14,574 nt of DNA, taken from assembly GCA_964599565.1 (NCBI GenBank), contig CAZRFE010000066.1:1-14574 (forward strand). The letters run 5' to 3'. Shown here piece after piece: positions 7,100 through 13,741 of this stretch. A program made the position numbers and the translations under genes. The stretch's first letter is position 1, and every line of letters begins with the position of its first letter. The notes under the pieces were generated by a model that searched no databases, was not told the DNA's origin, and worked only from the letters and a program-made list of their open reading frames with translations. The DNA comes from JAJUFS01 sp964599565. GTDB lineage: Bacteria; Pseudomonadota; Gammaproteobacteria; Natronospirales; JAJUFS01.

Positions 7100-8931
7100 T
7101 TCGACGTCCGCGTTTCGCTGCCCGCGCGCCACAGCATCACGGTGCCGACCACTGCGGAAAGCATCGATGCAATGAACACCGCAATCTTCGCGGCCGCGAA
7201 ATCCGCGGGCGCGGGAAAGGCCTGCGCGGCGATGAACAGCGACATCGTGAAACCGATGCCGGCGAGCATGCCGGCGCCGGCAAGCTGCATCCAGGAGTAG
7301 GCGTCCGGTTTCATCGCGAGGCCTAGGCGCACGGCGAGCGCGGACGCAAGCACGAGACCCACGGGCTTGCCGATGCAAAGCCCGACGATGATCGCAAGCA
7401 TCAGCGATGCGTGGCCCGCGAAGACATTCCCCGTGATCTCGACGCCGGCGTTCGCGAGCGCGAACAGCGGCAGCACGATGTAGCTCGAACGCGGACCGAC
7501 ATGCCGCAGCATGCGATCCGCCGGCGATTCGAGCCGGTCGTGAATGGCATCGAGCGCGTGCATCGCCGCTTCCGACGGACCGCGACGATACGCTTCACCG
7601 CCGCGCGCCGCTTCCGTTGCGAGAATGGCGTCCGCCTGGATGGACAGCGCGCGGAAGTTCGGCGGCGGTCTTGTCGGGATGAACAGCGCGAGAATCACGC
7701 CGGCGAGCGTTGCATGCAGTCCGCCCGCATGCACGCAGTACCACAGCACCATGCCGAGCAGGATGTACGGCGAGGCGCGATACACGCGCGCATTGTTGAG
7801 AAGGCCGAGCGCGGCGGCGACGACCGCGGCCGCGACGAGATATTCCATGTGCAGGTCGTTCGAGTAGAACAGGGCAACGACAACGATCGCGCCGATGTCA
7901 TCGACGATTGCAGCCGCCGTGAGAAAGATGCGCAGCTCGACCGGCACGCGCTGCCCGAGCATCGCGATGAGCGCGATCGCAAACGCCGTGTCCGTCGCCA
8001 TCGGCACGCCCCAGCCGTGCGACCACGCATCCGGAACGACGGCGACATAGAAAAGCGCGGGCACCGCCATGCCGCCGATGGCAGCGGCGATCGGCAGCGC
8101 CGCCGAGCGACGGCTTGCAAGATGCCCGACCGTGAACTCGCGCTTGATCTCAAGACCGACGACAAGAAAGAAGATCGTCAGGAGTCCGTCGTTGACCCAG
8201 TGGCCGAGCGACATCAGGAAGCCTGCATTGCCGAGCGTGAATCCCGCGCGGCTCTCCCACAGCGCATTGAAGACGTCGCGAAACGGCGAATTGACGAGCA
8301 GGACCGCGAGTACGGAAGCGAGCAGCAGCAGCACGCCGGCGGAAGGCGCCCAGCTCGCGAAGCGCAGCGCGGCGATGCGCATGCGGTGGCCGAGCGAGTT
8401 GAGCATCGCGTCGATGAACGCGCTTTCATCCCACGGGCCGTCGTAACGCCGGCCGTTGATGAAGAATGTCGGTGTGAACGCAACACCGCTTGCGCGCGCG
8501 CTCTGCATGTCGGCCTCGACGCGCGCCTTCGCACGCTGCGCGCTTTCGCGCGCGGTTTCCGCATCCTGCGTGTCGATGCCGAGTTCGGCGGCGACCGCGG
8601 CAAGATCGTCCTCGGAGAGCTGCGGCGAGCGGTTCATCAGCGCGACGTGCGCGTTCCAGAAACGCTCGGGCGTCTCCGCGCGCTCGACGAGTTCCGCCGC
8701 GCGGCGCGCAAGCTCGCTGCCGGTCACCGGGCGGTGACGAAACGCATAGCGCACCCGGTCGCCGAATTCCGCGCGCACTTCCGCGATGCGGTCGTTCGCC
8801 GCACGGCAATGCGGACAGTCGTAGCTGCCGTATTCGACAAGCGTGATCTCCGCATCCGCGGGACCGAGCGTGTGATCGGTGCTTTCGTCCACGGGACGGT
8901 CAAGCTTCTGGACCATCTGCGCGTGTGCCAT
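7096..8931 (-). CDS. nhaA: Fusion of an N-terminal DsbA/thioredoxin-like domain to an NhaA Na+/H+ antiporter
   Basis: A 611-residue two-domain protein. Residues about 15-180 form a DsbA-type thioredoxin fold: CPHC at 39-42 (GSYDCPHC), an inserted helical part, and the cis-proline P154 in FTPTFFING. Residues about 185-605 form a complete NhaA, which exchanges Na+ for H+ across the inner membrane. Visible there are GLEIKRE (E261, R264, E265), D314 in MATDTAFA, the ion-binding pair D344-D345 in AAIVDDIGAI, and K522 in GKPVG, equivalent to E. coli E78/R81/E82, D133, D163-D164 and K300. The E. coli pH-sensor segment LEHVLHP is replaced by LRHVGP at 475-480. No signal peptide precedes the DsbA part, and the NhaA N-terminus is cytoplasmic in E. 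coli, so the redox domain probably faces the cytoplasm. ATG 8931 has AGGAG 6 bases upstream. First gene of an operon. Confidence 0.95.
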   Translation of the reverse strand: MAHAQMVQKLDRPVDESTDHTLGPADAEITLVEYGSYDCPHCRAANDRIAEVRAEFGDRVRYAFRHRPVTGSELARRAAELVERAETPERFWNAHVALMNRSPQLSEDDLAAVAAELGIDTQDAETARESAQRAKARVEADMQSARASGVAFTPTFFINGRRYDGPWDESAFIDAMLNSLGHRMRIAALRFASWAPSAGVLLLLASVLAVLLVNSPFRDVFNALWESRAGFTLGNAGFLMSLGHWVNDGLLTIFFLVVGLEIKREFTVGHLASRRSAALPIAAAIGGMAVPALFYVAVVPDAWSHGWGVPMATDTAFAIALIAMLGQRVPVELRIFLTAAAIVDDIGAIVVVALFYSNDLHMEYLVAAAVVAAALGLLNNARVYRASPYILLGMVLWYCVHAGGLHATLAGVILALFIPTRPPPNFRALSIQADAILATEAARGGEAYRRGPSEAAMHALDAIHDRLESPADRMLRHVGPRSSYIVLPLFALANAGVEITGNVFAGHASLMLAIIVGLCIGKPVGLVLASALAVRLGLAMKPDAYSWMQLAGAGMLAGIGFTMSLFIAAQAFPAPADFAAAKIAVFIASMLSAVVGTVMLWRAGSETRTSK

Positions 8932-8957
8932 CCAGCGCTCCTGTTTCGGACTGTCAA

Positions 8958-8966
8958 AGCGTAGCA
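8958..8966 (-). promoter_or_regulatory. Possible extended -10 element for the dsbA-nhaA operon
   Basis: On the minus strand TGC followed by TACGCT (complement of 8958-8963) looks like an extended -10 box and would start transcription about 20 bases before the ribosome binding site region of ATG 8931. The -35 region is poor: TTGCCC occurs at only about 15-base spacing. This is a weak pattern-based call. Confidence 0.3.
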
Positions 8967-9030
8967 GGCATTGCGCAGGGGCAACGCATCGCTTATGTCA
9001 TGTTGCCGCGGATTCTTTGCCCCGCATGCC

Positions 9031-9059
9031 TTGCGCGACGATGCATGCGCACATAGATA
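9031..9059 (+). promoter_or_regulatory. Possible promoter for the 116-residue membrane protein gene
   Basis: TTGCGC (9031-9036) and TAGATA (9054-9059) are spaced by 17 bases and lie about 30 bases before ATG 9090, in the divergent gap shared with the nhaA operon. The -10 match is only moderate, so the call is tentative. Confidence 0.35.
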
Positions 9060-9089
9060 AGCAGCATTGCACGCGAAGAGGAACTCCCT

Positions 9090-9440
9090 ATGGCACGTGG
9101 ACAAGCATCGCTGTTCGTCTGTTCGCTGTGGATGATCGGCATCAGCCTGATCCTCTTCTTCCTGCCCGCGCTCAACGGTCTCATCGGCGGCGGAGTCGGC
9201 GGCTACAAGGCGGGCTCCGTCGGGCGCGGACTCGGTGCGGCCGTGCTGCCCGCGGTCGTGGTCGGGATCGGCATCTGGGTGCTGCTTGCGATCTTCGATG
9301 CGCCGGTTCTCGGCTTTCTCGGCGGGCTGGCCGTCGGCCTGTGGGCGCTGTTCTCGAGCATCAGCCTGCTCATCGGCGCGCTCATCGGCGGCGCGCTCGC
9401 GCCGGAACGTCCCGAGATCATCTACCGCGACCGGCGCTGA
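9090..9440 (+). CDS. Small hydrophobic membrane protein of unknown function
   Basis: A 116-residue, almost wholly hydrophobic protein with three or four likely membrane segments (about residues 7-33, 47-68, 71-90 and 89-105). Its Gly-rich stretch, GLIGGGVGGYKAGSVGRG, looks like tightly packed helices or a reentrant turn. It ends in a charged, presumably soluble tail (APERPEIIYRDRR). GAGGA stands about 8 bases before the ATG, so the start is well supported. It is transcribed divergently from the nhaA operon across a 158-base gap, and the next gene follows after 113 bases, so it is probably monocistronic. I do not recognise the family with confidence; Gly-rich small membrane proteins are often grouped as domains of unknown function. 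No catalytic motif is visible. Confidence 0.8.
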   Translation: MARGQASLFVCSLWMIGISLILFFLPALNGLIGGGVGGYKAGSVGRGLGAAVLPAVVVGIGIWVLLAIFDAPVLGFLGGLAVGLWALFSSISLLIGALIGGALAPERPEIIYRDRR

Positions 9441-9553
9441 TGCGCATCGCGATGCAAAACCGGGGACGCGCGCGGCGCATCCCGTGGCTTCCATGACTCC
9501 GTTCCCCGTGTTCGTTCATTACGGTGGCGGCTCCATTCACACCGGAGACCGCC

Positions 9554-9985
9554 ATGCCGAACCTTTCCCGCTTCACGCTCTGCCTTCTGGTGATGTCCGC
9601 GCCATTCATCGTCGTTGCGGACGATGACATCGCGCTGCTCGCAGCGCTCGATCGCGCCATGCAGAAGACGTTTATCGACAAGGACGTCGAGACGTTCAAG
9701 CGACTCGTCGCGGAGGACTACACGCTGGTGCTTTCAAGCGGCGCAATGCTCGATCGCAGCGCCGTGCTTGCGGATTTCACGCCCGGCGTGCATTACGAGA
9801 TCAACGCATCGGAGATCGTTTCCATCCGCACCTTTGGCGATACCGCGATCGTCATCGCGGACCTGCACCAGAAGGGAACCGATCACGGCAAGGCGTTCGA
9901 GCACCGCGTGCGCTACACGGACACCTGGCATCGCGAGAACGGCCAGTGGCGCAATGTCGCCGCGCATGTGAGCCGCGCACCGTGA
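9554..9985 (+). CDS. Exported NTF2/SnoaL-like (DUF4440-type) protein
   Basis: A 143-residue protein with an N-terminal signal peptide (MPNLSRF, then a hydrophobic core, likely cleaved after VVA near residue 22), so it should act in the periplasm or outside. The mature part starts with a helix, LLAALDRAMQKTFIDKDVETFKRLVAEDYTLVLSSGAMLDRSA (residues about 29-71), the typical opening of DUF4440/SnoaL-like cone-fold domains, and ends with RYTDTWHRENGQWRNVAAHVSR, the typical final strands. Members include isomerases, dehydratases and pure binding proteins, so no reaction can be assigned. ATG 9554 has GGAG 6 bases upstream. An in-frame start at 9524 would place ten unlikely residues before the signal peptide. 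It is followed 51 bases later by an AraC-family gene. Confidence 0.85.
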   Translation: MPNLSRFTLCLLVMSAPFIVVADDDIALLAALDRAMQKTFIDKDVETFKRLVAEDYTLVLSSGAMLDRSAVLADFTPGVHYEINASEIVSIRTFGDTAIVIADLHQKGTDHGKAFEHRVRYTDTWHRENGQWRNVAAHVSRAP

Positions 9986-10000
9986 CGGCGCATGAACCGG

Positions 10001-10030
10001 TTGCACGGCCTGCGCACCGGCGACTAGGCT
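10001..10030 (+). promoter_or_regulatory. Promoter placed for a leaderless AraC-family transcript
   Basis: TTGCAC (10001-10006) and TAGGCT (10025-10030) are separated by 18 bases. The expected transcription start, about 7 bases past the -10, falls on the A of ATG 10037. No Shine-Dalgarno sequence lies in front of that ATG (TTTCCGG only). Together this suggests a leaderless mRNA. The boxes are visible; the start point is inferred. Confidence 0.55.
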
Positions 10031-10036
10031 TTCCGG

Positions 10037-10891
10037 ATGAAATACCTCGAATACGCGCCGGCGGAGTCGCTGAAGCATTTCGTCAACTGCTTCTGGTCGA
10101 TCGAATCGGATCCCGGAGAAACGCAACACGGCGCCTGGGACCGGACGGTGCCGGACGGCTCGCTGGAACTCGTGCTGCATCTCGGCGACCCGATGCGAAG
10201 GAAACCGCTGCACGGCGCAGCGGAACGGGAAAGCCGCGGCGTCCTGATCGGCCAGACAACGCAGCCTTACCTCATCGCGCCCACCGGCGCGACACGCATG
10301 CTCGGCGTGCGGTTCTTTCCGCAGACGGGCTTCCTGTTCCTGGACGGTCCCGTCGTGCGTTTCAACGATCTTTCCACGGACATCGACGCAGCGCTGCCGC
10401 TCGGGCAACGCATACCGCTCGAACAGATCGGGAATGCACAAGGCATTCGCGATGCGATCGGCGTTCTTGAGCGCTGGTGCCTGAAACGGCTGGCGGTCTT
10501 TTCTCCCCGCCGTTCCGACGACCGCTTTGCACATGCCTGCGAGATGATCCTGCGGCACCGGGGCGCGGCATCCATCGCCGCGCTGAGCGGACAGCTCGGC
10601 GTCAGCAACCGGCACCTTGAGAAGATATTCATCGAAAGAAGCGGCATTTCGCCGAAGCTTCTCGCGCGCATGATCCGCTTCCAGCACACGCTCGGACACC
10701 TGGCCATGCGCTCGCATGCAACGCTCACATCGCTCGCGCAGGAAACCGGGCACTTCGACCAGTCGCACTTCATCCGCGAGTTCCGCCGTTTCACCGGGTT
10801 GTCGCCGCGCGAATTCATGCGTGAACAGCATCCGTTCACGCAGCATTTCGCGGAACCGGACAACCGTTCGTATCTGTACAACTTTCGGTAA
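10037..10891 (+). CDS. AraC-family transcriptional regulator with DUF6597-like N-terminal domain
   Basis: A 284-residue regulator. The C-terminal AraC/XylS DNA-binding domain spans about residues 178-262. Its first helix-turn-helix is ASIAALSGQLGVSNRHLEKIF, and its second is the highly typical SLAQETGHFDQSHFIREF followed by RRFTGLSPREF. The N-terminal half (YLEYAPAESLKHFVNCFW, DRTVPDGSLELVLHLGD, and MLGVRFFPQTG) matches the beta-rich sensor often annotated DUF6597 in proteobacterial AraC proteins, whose ligand is unknown. Upstream lies a promoter whose start would coincide with the ATG, and there is no ribosome binding site, so translation is probably leaderless. It may control the secreted-protein gene 45 bases downstream or the NTF2-like gene upstream; this is inferred only from proximity. 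Confidence 0.92.
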   Translation: MKYLEYAPAESLKHFVNCFWSIESDPGETQHGAWDRTVPDGSLELVLHLGDPMRRKPLHGAAERESRGVLIGQTTQPYLIAPTGATRMLGVRFFPQTGFLFLDGPVVRFNDLSTDIDAALPLGQRIPLEQIGNAQGIRDAIGVLERWCLKRLAVFSPRRSDDRFAHACEMILRHRGAASIAALSGQLGVSNRHLEKIFIERSGISPKLLARMIRFQHTLGHLAMRSHATLTSLAQETGHFDQSHFIREFRRFTGLSPREFMREQHPFTQHFAEPDNRSYLYNFR

Positions 10892-10936
10892 CGCTTCCGG
10901 ATTACCGTGGCGTGCAACGCCATCCCGGAGCACGCC

Positions 10937-11692
10937 ATGAAAGCCGTTCTTCTTCTCGCTGCCGCCCTGTGCCTGCTGCCACCGGCCGCGCGCGCCGAAG
11001 ACCCGTTGCGCGGTGACGCCGCGTTCCTTTTCGCCTACCACGTGGAAAGCGGAAAGGCGTCATCATTTGCCGAAGGGTACCGCGCGCATCTTGACTGGCA
11101 CCGGCGAAACGGCGATCCGCTGCCGTGGTATGGCTGGACGGTGAGTTCGGGCGATCGCATCGGCATGTTCATCGACGGCAGCTTCGGCATTTCCTTCGCC
11201 GCGTTCGACAACCGCATCAAGCCCGCGGAGGATGGCGCCGACTTCAGCCGGACCGCAGCGCCGTACAGCCGTGCTGCATACCGGAAGGTCTTGCGACTGA
11301 TGCCGCATCTTGGCAGCGCAACGCGCCTGGAAGCGCGGAATCCATCCGCCGCGATCGAGGTCGTGACGGTCGCCGTTCGCGCCGGCAAGCGCGCGCTGTT
11401 CGAAGCCTGCCTTGAGCGACTTGTGGCGGCGTCTGCGCGGCACGCGGAATTCACCGTCTATGAGCAGCTTTCCGGTGATGAACAGCCGTCCTACCTTGTC
11501 ATGTTCCCGCGCGACGGATACGCGTACTTCGAGACGCACACCTCATCGCTGGATGCACTGATCCGCGCACATGCCGATGCCGATGCCGATGCTAAACGCG
11601 AGCTGCTTGCGATGCTCGCGGAAAGCGTGCATTCCGCGCGCGCAGAAACCTGGCAGTACCGTGAAGACATGAGCCATCTGCCGCGGGAATGA
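10937..11692 (+). CDS. Secreted protein of unknown family
   Basis: A 251-residue protein with a clear signal peptide (MKAVLLLAAALCLLPPAARA, cleavage after ARA near residue 20), so the mature protein is exported. I do not recognise the family. The mature part is mixed alpha/beta in character. It has a Trp/Tyr-rich block, HLDWHRRNGDPLPWYGW (about 50-66), then SGDRIGMFIDGSFGISFAAFDNR. A later helical stretch runs ALFEACLERLVAASARHAEF. Near the C-terminus a short run of Ala-Asp (HADADADA) comes from three tandem ATGCCG hexamers. The WHRRNGDPLPWYGW plus SGDRIG layout gives the impression of a dimeric ferredoxin-like stress-response fold, but this is only an impression. ATG 10937 has GGAG 6 bases upstream, better than the in-frame 10907 start. 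It is in the same direction as the AraC-family gene and 45 bases after it, so co-transcription is possible. Confidence 0.8.
   Translation: MKAVLLLAAALCLLPPAARAEDPLRGDAAFLFAYHVESGKASSFAEGYRAHLDWHRRNGDPLPWYGWTVSSGDRIGMFIDGSFGISFAAFDNRIKPAEDGADFSRTAAPYSRAAYRKVLRLMPHLGSATRLEARNPSAAIEVVTVAVRAGKRALFEACLERLVAASARHAEFTVYEQLSGDEQPSYLVMFPRDGYAYFETHTSSLDALIRAHADADADAKRELLAMLAESVHSARAETWQYREDMSHLPRE
11571..11593. repeat. Short tandem hexamer repeat (ATGCCG x3) inside a coding sequence
   Basis: Three perfect ATGCCG units plus a partial fourth (ATGCT) encode the HADADADA stretch of the secreted protein. The unit is a multiple of three bases, so copy-number change would keep frame and only alter the length of an Ala-Asp run. 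Confidence 0.7.
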
Positions 11693-11778
11693 CGGCAAGG
11701 ACATCGCACTCATCGAGGAGGTTGCGGATCATCTTCTGACAGGGCGTATCGTGCCGGCTCGTCAGTGTACCTGCGGCT

Positions 11779-12363
11779 TCACGCCCTGGGCCGATGCCAG
11801 GCGAACGCCTCTTCCACGCGGTCGTTGCCCCAGAACATTTCATCGTCAACGAGAATCGTCGGCGCACCGAAGATGCCGCGCTGCTGCGCGTGTGCCGTCT
11901 GCTCGCGCAGGCGAAGTTTCGCCTCCGGCGTCTGCGCACGGTCAATGACGGTGACAGGCAGGTTCAGCGTTTCAAGGATGCCGGCGATGACGTCTGCGCT
12001 CGTGATGTCGCGGTCCTCGCCGAAGCTCGCGGCATACGTGGCGCGCACGAACGCGGGCAGCCAGTCGGCGTCCGCAAACGCACAGGCGATGCGCGCCGGC
12101 AGCAGCGCGTTGCGCGGGAACACGGACGACTTTCGAAACGGCAGGCCGTCACGTTCGCAGATGCGTTCGAGATCGCGCCACATGTAGCGGCCTTTTGCCG
12201 GATATAGATTGAACGGCGAATCGTTCCAGCCCTGGCCGTGAAAGATCGGGCCAAGCAGGAACGCGCGCCAGTGCACGCGCACGTCGTGCGCTGCTGCAAG
12301 ACGTTCGATGCGCATCGCCGCGGGATACGAATAGGTGCTCGCAAACTCGAACCAGAATTCCAT
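11779..12363 (-). CDS. DsbA-family / 2-hydroxychromene-2-carboxylate (HCCA) isomerase-like protein
   Basis: A 194-residue thioredoxin-fold protein of the NahD/GST-kappa/DsbA-like group. The N-terminus MEFWFEFASTYSYPA has S9 where HCCA isomerases place the catalytic serine, and no CxxC, so it is not a disulfide oxidoreductase. The C-terminal part RGIFGAPTILVDDEMFWGNDR holds the cis-proline P168 and the family-typical FWG-DR ending. The usual Ser-Pro-Tyr after the first strand is Ser-Thr-Tyr here. NahD itself isomerises a naphthalene-degradation intermediate using glutathione, but no other aromatic-degradation gene is present, so a general glutathione-linked isomerase or transferase role is more likely. 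ATG 12363 has GAGG 5-6 bases upstream; the in-frame start at 12420 lies within the previous gene. It begins 7 bases after that gene's stop and is the last gene of the ABC operon seen here. Confidence 0.9.
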   Translation of the reverse strand: MEFWFEFASTYSYPAAMRIERLAAAHDVRVHWRAFLLGPIFHGQGWNDSPFNLYPAKGRYMWRDLERICERDGLPFRKSSVFPRNALLPARIACAFADADWLPAFVRATYAASFGEDRDITSADVIAGILETLNLPVTVIDRAQTPEAKLRLREQTAHAQQRGIFGAPTILVDDEMFWGNDRVEEAFAWHRPRA

Positions 12364-12370
12364 CGACACC

Positions 12371-12625
12371 TCACGCAAGCGGCAGCGGTTCGGCGAGACC
12401 TGCAAACAGGCGAACCGCAAGACCGGTCAGCCACAGTCCACCGGCGCCGTAGAGCGCGAACATCAGCCAGAACGAAAACGGCTGTTCATCGCGATGAAAT
12501 TCGAGCCGCCCTTTCAGCCCGTTCGGCCCGCATGGCAGCCAGCCCTTCGACAGCGATTGGTAATCCACGACAAGCAACCCGATGCCGAAGAAGAGAAACA
12601 GCACGCCCTGGAAGATCGCCATCAT
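12371..12625 (-). CDS. Small two-helix membrane protein of unknown function
   Basis: An 84-residue protein with two clear membrane helices (about residues 3-20, AIFQGVLFLFFGIGLLVV, and 51-75, SFWLMFALYGAGGLWLTG). Between them is a polar loop of about 30 residues with DYQSLSKGWLPCGPNGLKGR. The start ATG at 12625 overlaps the preceding stop as ATGA and has GGAGG 5 bases upstream, a strong and well-placed site. ATG 12622 would drop one residue. Much longer frames in this phase (to 12919) run through the previous gene and are shadows. No family was recognised. The position inside an ABC-transporter operon suggests an accessory membrane subunit or simple co-expression; nothing in the sequence decides. 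Confidence 0.75.
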   Translation of the reverse strand: MMAIFQGVLFLFFGIGLLVVDYQSLSKGWLPCGPNGLKGRLEFHRDEQPFSFWLMFALYGAGGLWLTGLAVRLFAGLAEPLPLA

Positions 12626-12975
12626 GCATTCCTCCGGCGGCGCGCCAGCCGGCCGCCGAGCTGCGCGACACCGACAGCGGGCAGCGAAAGCATCGCGAAC
12701 AGGATCAACCCGAGCGGCAGCAGCCCGAACCCGGTACTGCTGAATGCAAGCACGACGGGCTGCACGAGCATGATGGCGAACGCCCAGCGCCACGGACGCT
12801 CGGGGTGCGCGTAGCCGAGCACACCTGCCGATGCCACGCACAGCGGGTACGCCGCGCTCCAGTACAGCGGGGAATCCCACGCTTCCGTGCGCCCGCCGAT
12901 GGCGGCCGCAAGCAACCACAGAGTCGCGCCGGTGGCGATTGCAATGGCGTATGCCCGCTTGTCCGCCGGCGTCAT
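12622..12975 (-). CDS. Small four-helix membrane protein of unknown function
   Basis: A 117-residue protein with four probable membrane helices (about residues 9-26, 37-54, 64-80 and 85-105) and an Arg-rich C-terminus (GRLARRRRNA) that should stay in the cytoplasm by the positive-inside rule. The start ATG at 12975 lies only 4 bases after the ABC permease stop, so translation is likely coupled. The Shine-Dalgarno match in front is weak (GAAG). It overlaps the next small membrane gene at ATGA. No conserved motif was recognised. It is co-transcribed with the YadG/YadH-like transporter and could be an accessory protein of it, but this is only inference from the operon. Confidence 0.75.
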   Translation of the reverse strand: MTPADKRAYAIAIATGATLWLLAAAIGGRTEAWDSPLYWSAAYPLCVASAGVLGYAHPERPWRWAFAIMLVQPVVLAFSSTGFGLLPLGLILFAMLSLPAVGVAQLGGRLARRRRNA

Positions 12976-12979
12976 GGCG

Positions 12980-13741
12980 TCACGTCTTCAGCTTGTAGCC
13001 CGTGCGGAACATCCACCACACAACGCCAAGGCACAGCACCAGGAAGACGAGGATCATGCCGAGACTGAAGCCGACGCTGACATCCGAGATGCCGTAGAAA
13101 CTCCAGCGAAAGCCGTTGATGAGATACACGACCGGGTTGAGCAGCGTGATCTTCTGCCATACGGGCGGCAGCATGTCGAGCGAGTAGAAACTGCCGCCGA
13201 GGAACGTGAGCGGCGTGACGACCATCAGCGGCACGATCTGCAGCTTCTCGAAACCGTCCGCCCAGATGCCGATGATGAAACCGAACAGGCTGAACGTGAC
13301 GGCGGTGAGCACGAGAAAGCCGATCATCCAGAACGGGTGCGCGATGTCGTAGTCCACGAACAGCCGCGCGGTGAGCAGGATCAGCACACCGAGGATGACG
13401 GACTTGCTCGCCGCCGCGCCGACATAGCCGATCACGATCTCGAACGCGGAGATCGGCGCGGAAAGGAGTTCGTAGATCGTGCCCGTGAACTTCGGAAAAT
13501 AGATGCCGAACGAGGCGTTCGAAATGCTTTCGTTCAAGAGCGAGAGCATGATGAGACCCGGAATGATGAACGCGCCGTAGCTCACGCCGTCGATCTCGAC
13601 CATGCGCGAACCGATCGCCGCGCCGAAGACGACGAAGTACAGCGAGGTGGACATCACCGGCGAGAAGATGCTCTGCATGAGCGTGCGGCCGGCACGCGCC
13701 ATTTCGAAACGGTAGATCGCGCGGATGGCATGTGTGTTCAT
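12980..13741 (-). CDS. yadH: YadH-like ABC-2 type transporter permease
   Basis: A 253-residue permease, close to E. coli YadH (256). It has six likely membrane segments. Family landmarks are visible: SPVMSTSLYFVVFGAAIGSR near residue 27-46, YGAFIIPGLIMLSLL, and the ABC-2 signature region with PLTFLGGSFYSLDMLPPVWQ and LNPVVYLINGFRWSFYGISD in the second half. Members pair with a separate ATPase as an exporter. The substrate of YadGH is not established, and related pairs export polysaccharides, nodulation factors or drugs. The ATG overlaps the ATPase stop (ATGA), so the two subunits are translationally coupled. Nothing is missing compared with the family. Confidence 0.94.
   Translation of the reverse strand: MNTHAIRAIYRFEMARAGRTLMQSIFSPVMSTSLYFVVFGAAIGSRMVEIDGVSYGAFIIPGLIMLSLLNESISNASFGIYFPKFTGTIYELLSAPISAFEIVIGYVGAAASKSVILGVLILLTARLFVDYDIAHPFWMIGFLVLTAVTFSLFGFIIGIWADGFEKLQIVPLMVVTPLTFLGGSFYSLDMLPPVWQKITLLNPVVYLINGFRWSFYGISDVSVGFSLGMILVFLVLCLGVVWWMFRTGYKLKT

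Noticed and set aside
7411..8964. 517-codon plus-strand frame opposite nhaA
   Set aside because: Compositional shadow. The DsbA-NhaA reading on the other strand keeps every catalytic and ion-path residue.
9444..9455. 12-bp palindrome GCATCGCGATGC just after the 116-residue membrane gene
   Set aside because: No T tract follows and the sequence is short and GC-rich, so chance is likely. Not convincing as a terminator or operator.
10908..10922. Inverted repeat TGGCGT-GCA-ACGCCA before the secreted-protein gene
   Set aside because: Only a 6-bp stem with a 3-base loop and no T run. Could be a small operator but nothing supports it further.
9734..11041. 435-codon minus-strand frame spanning the NTF2-like and AraC-family genes
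   Set aside because: Runs across two genes with clear plus-strand motifs and shows no domain of its own.
11693..11778. Gap between the convergent secreted-protein and HCCA-isomerase-like genes, checked for a bidirectional terminator
   Set aside because: No stem followed by a T tract on either strand and no small ORF of merit.
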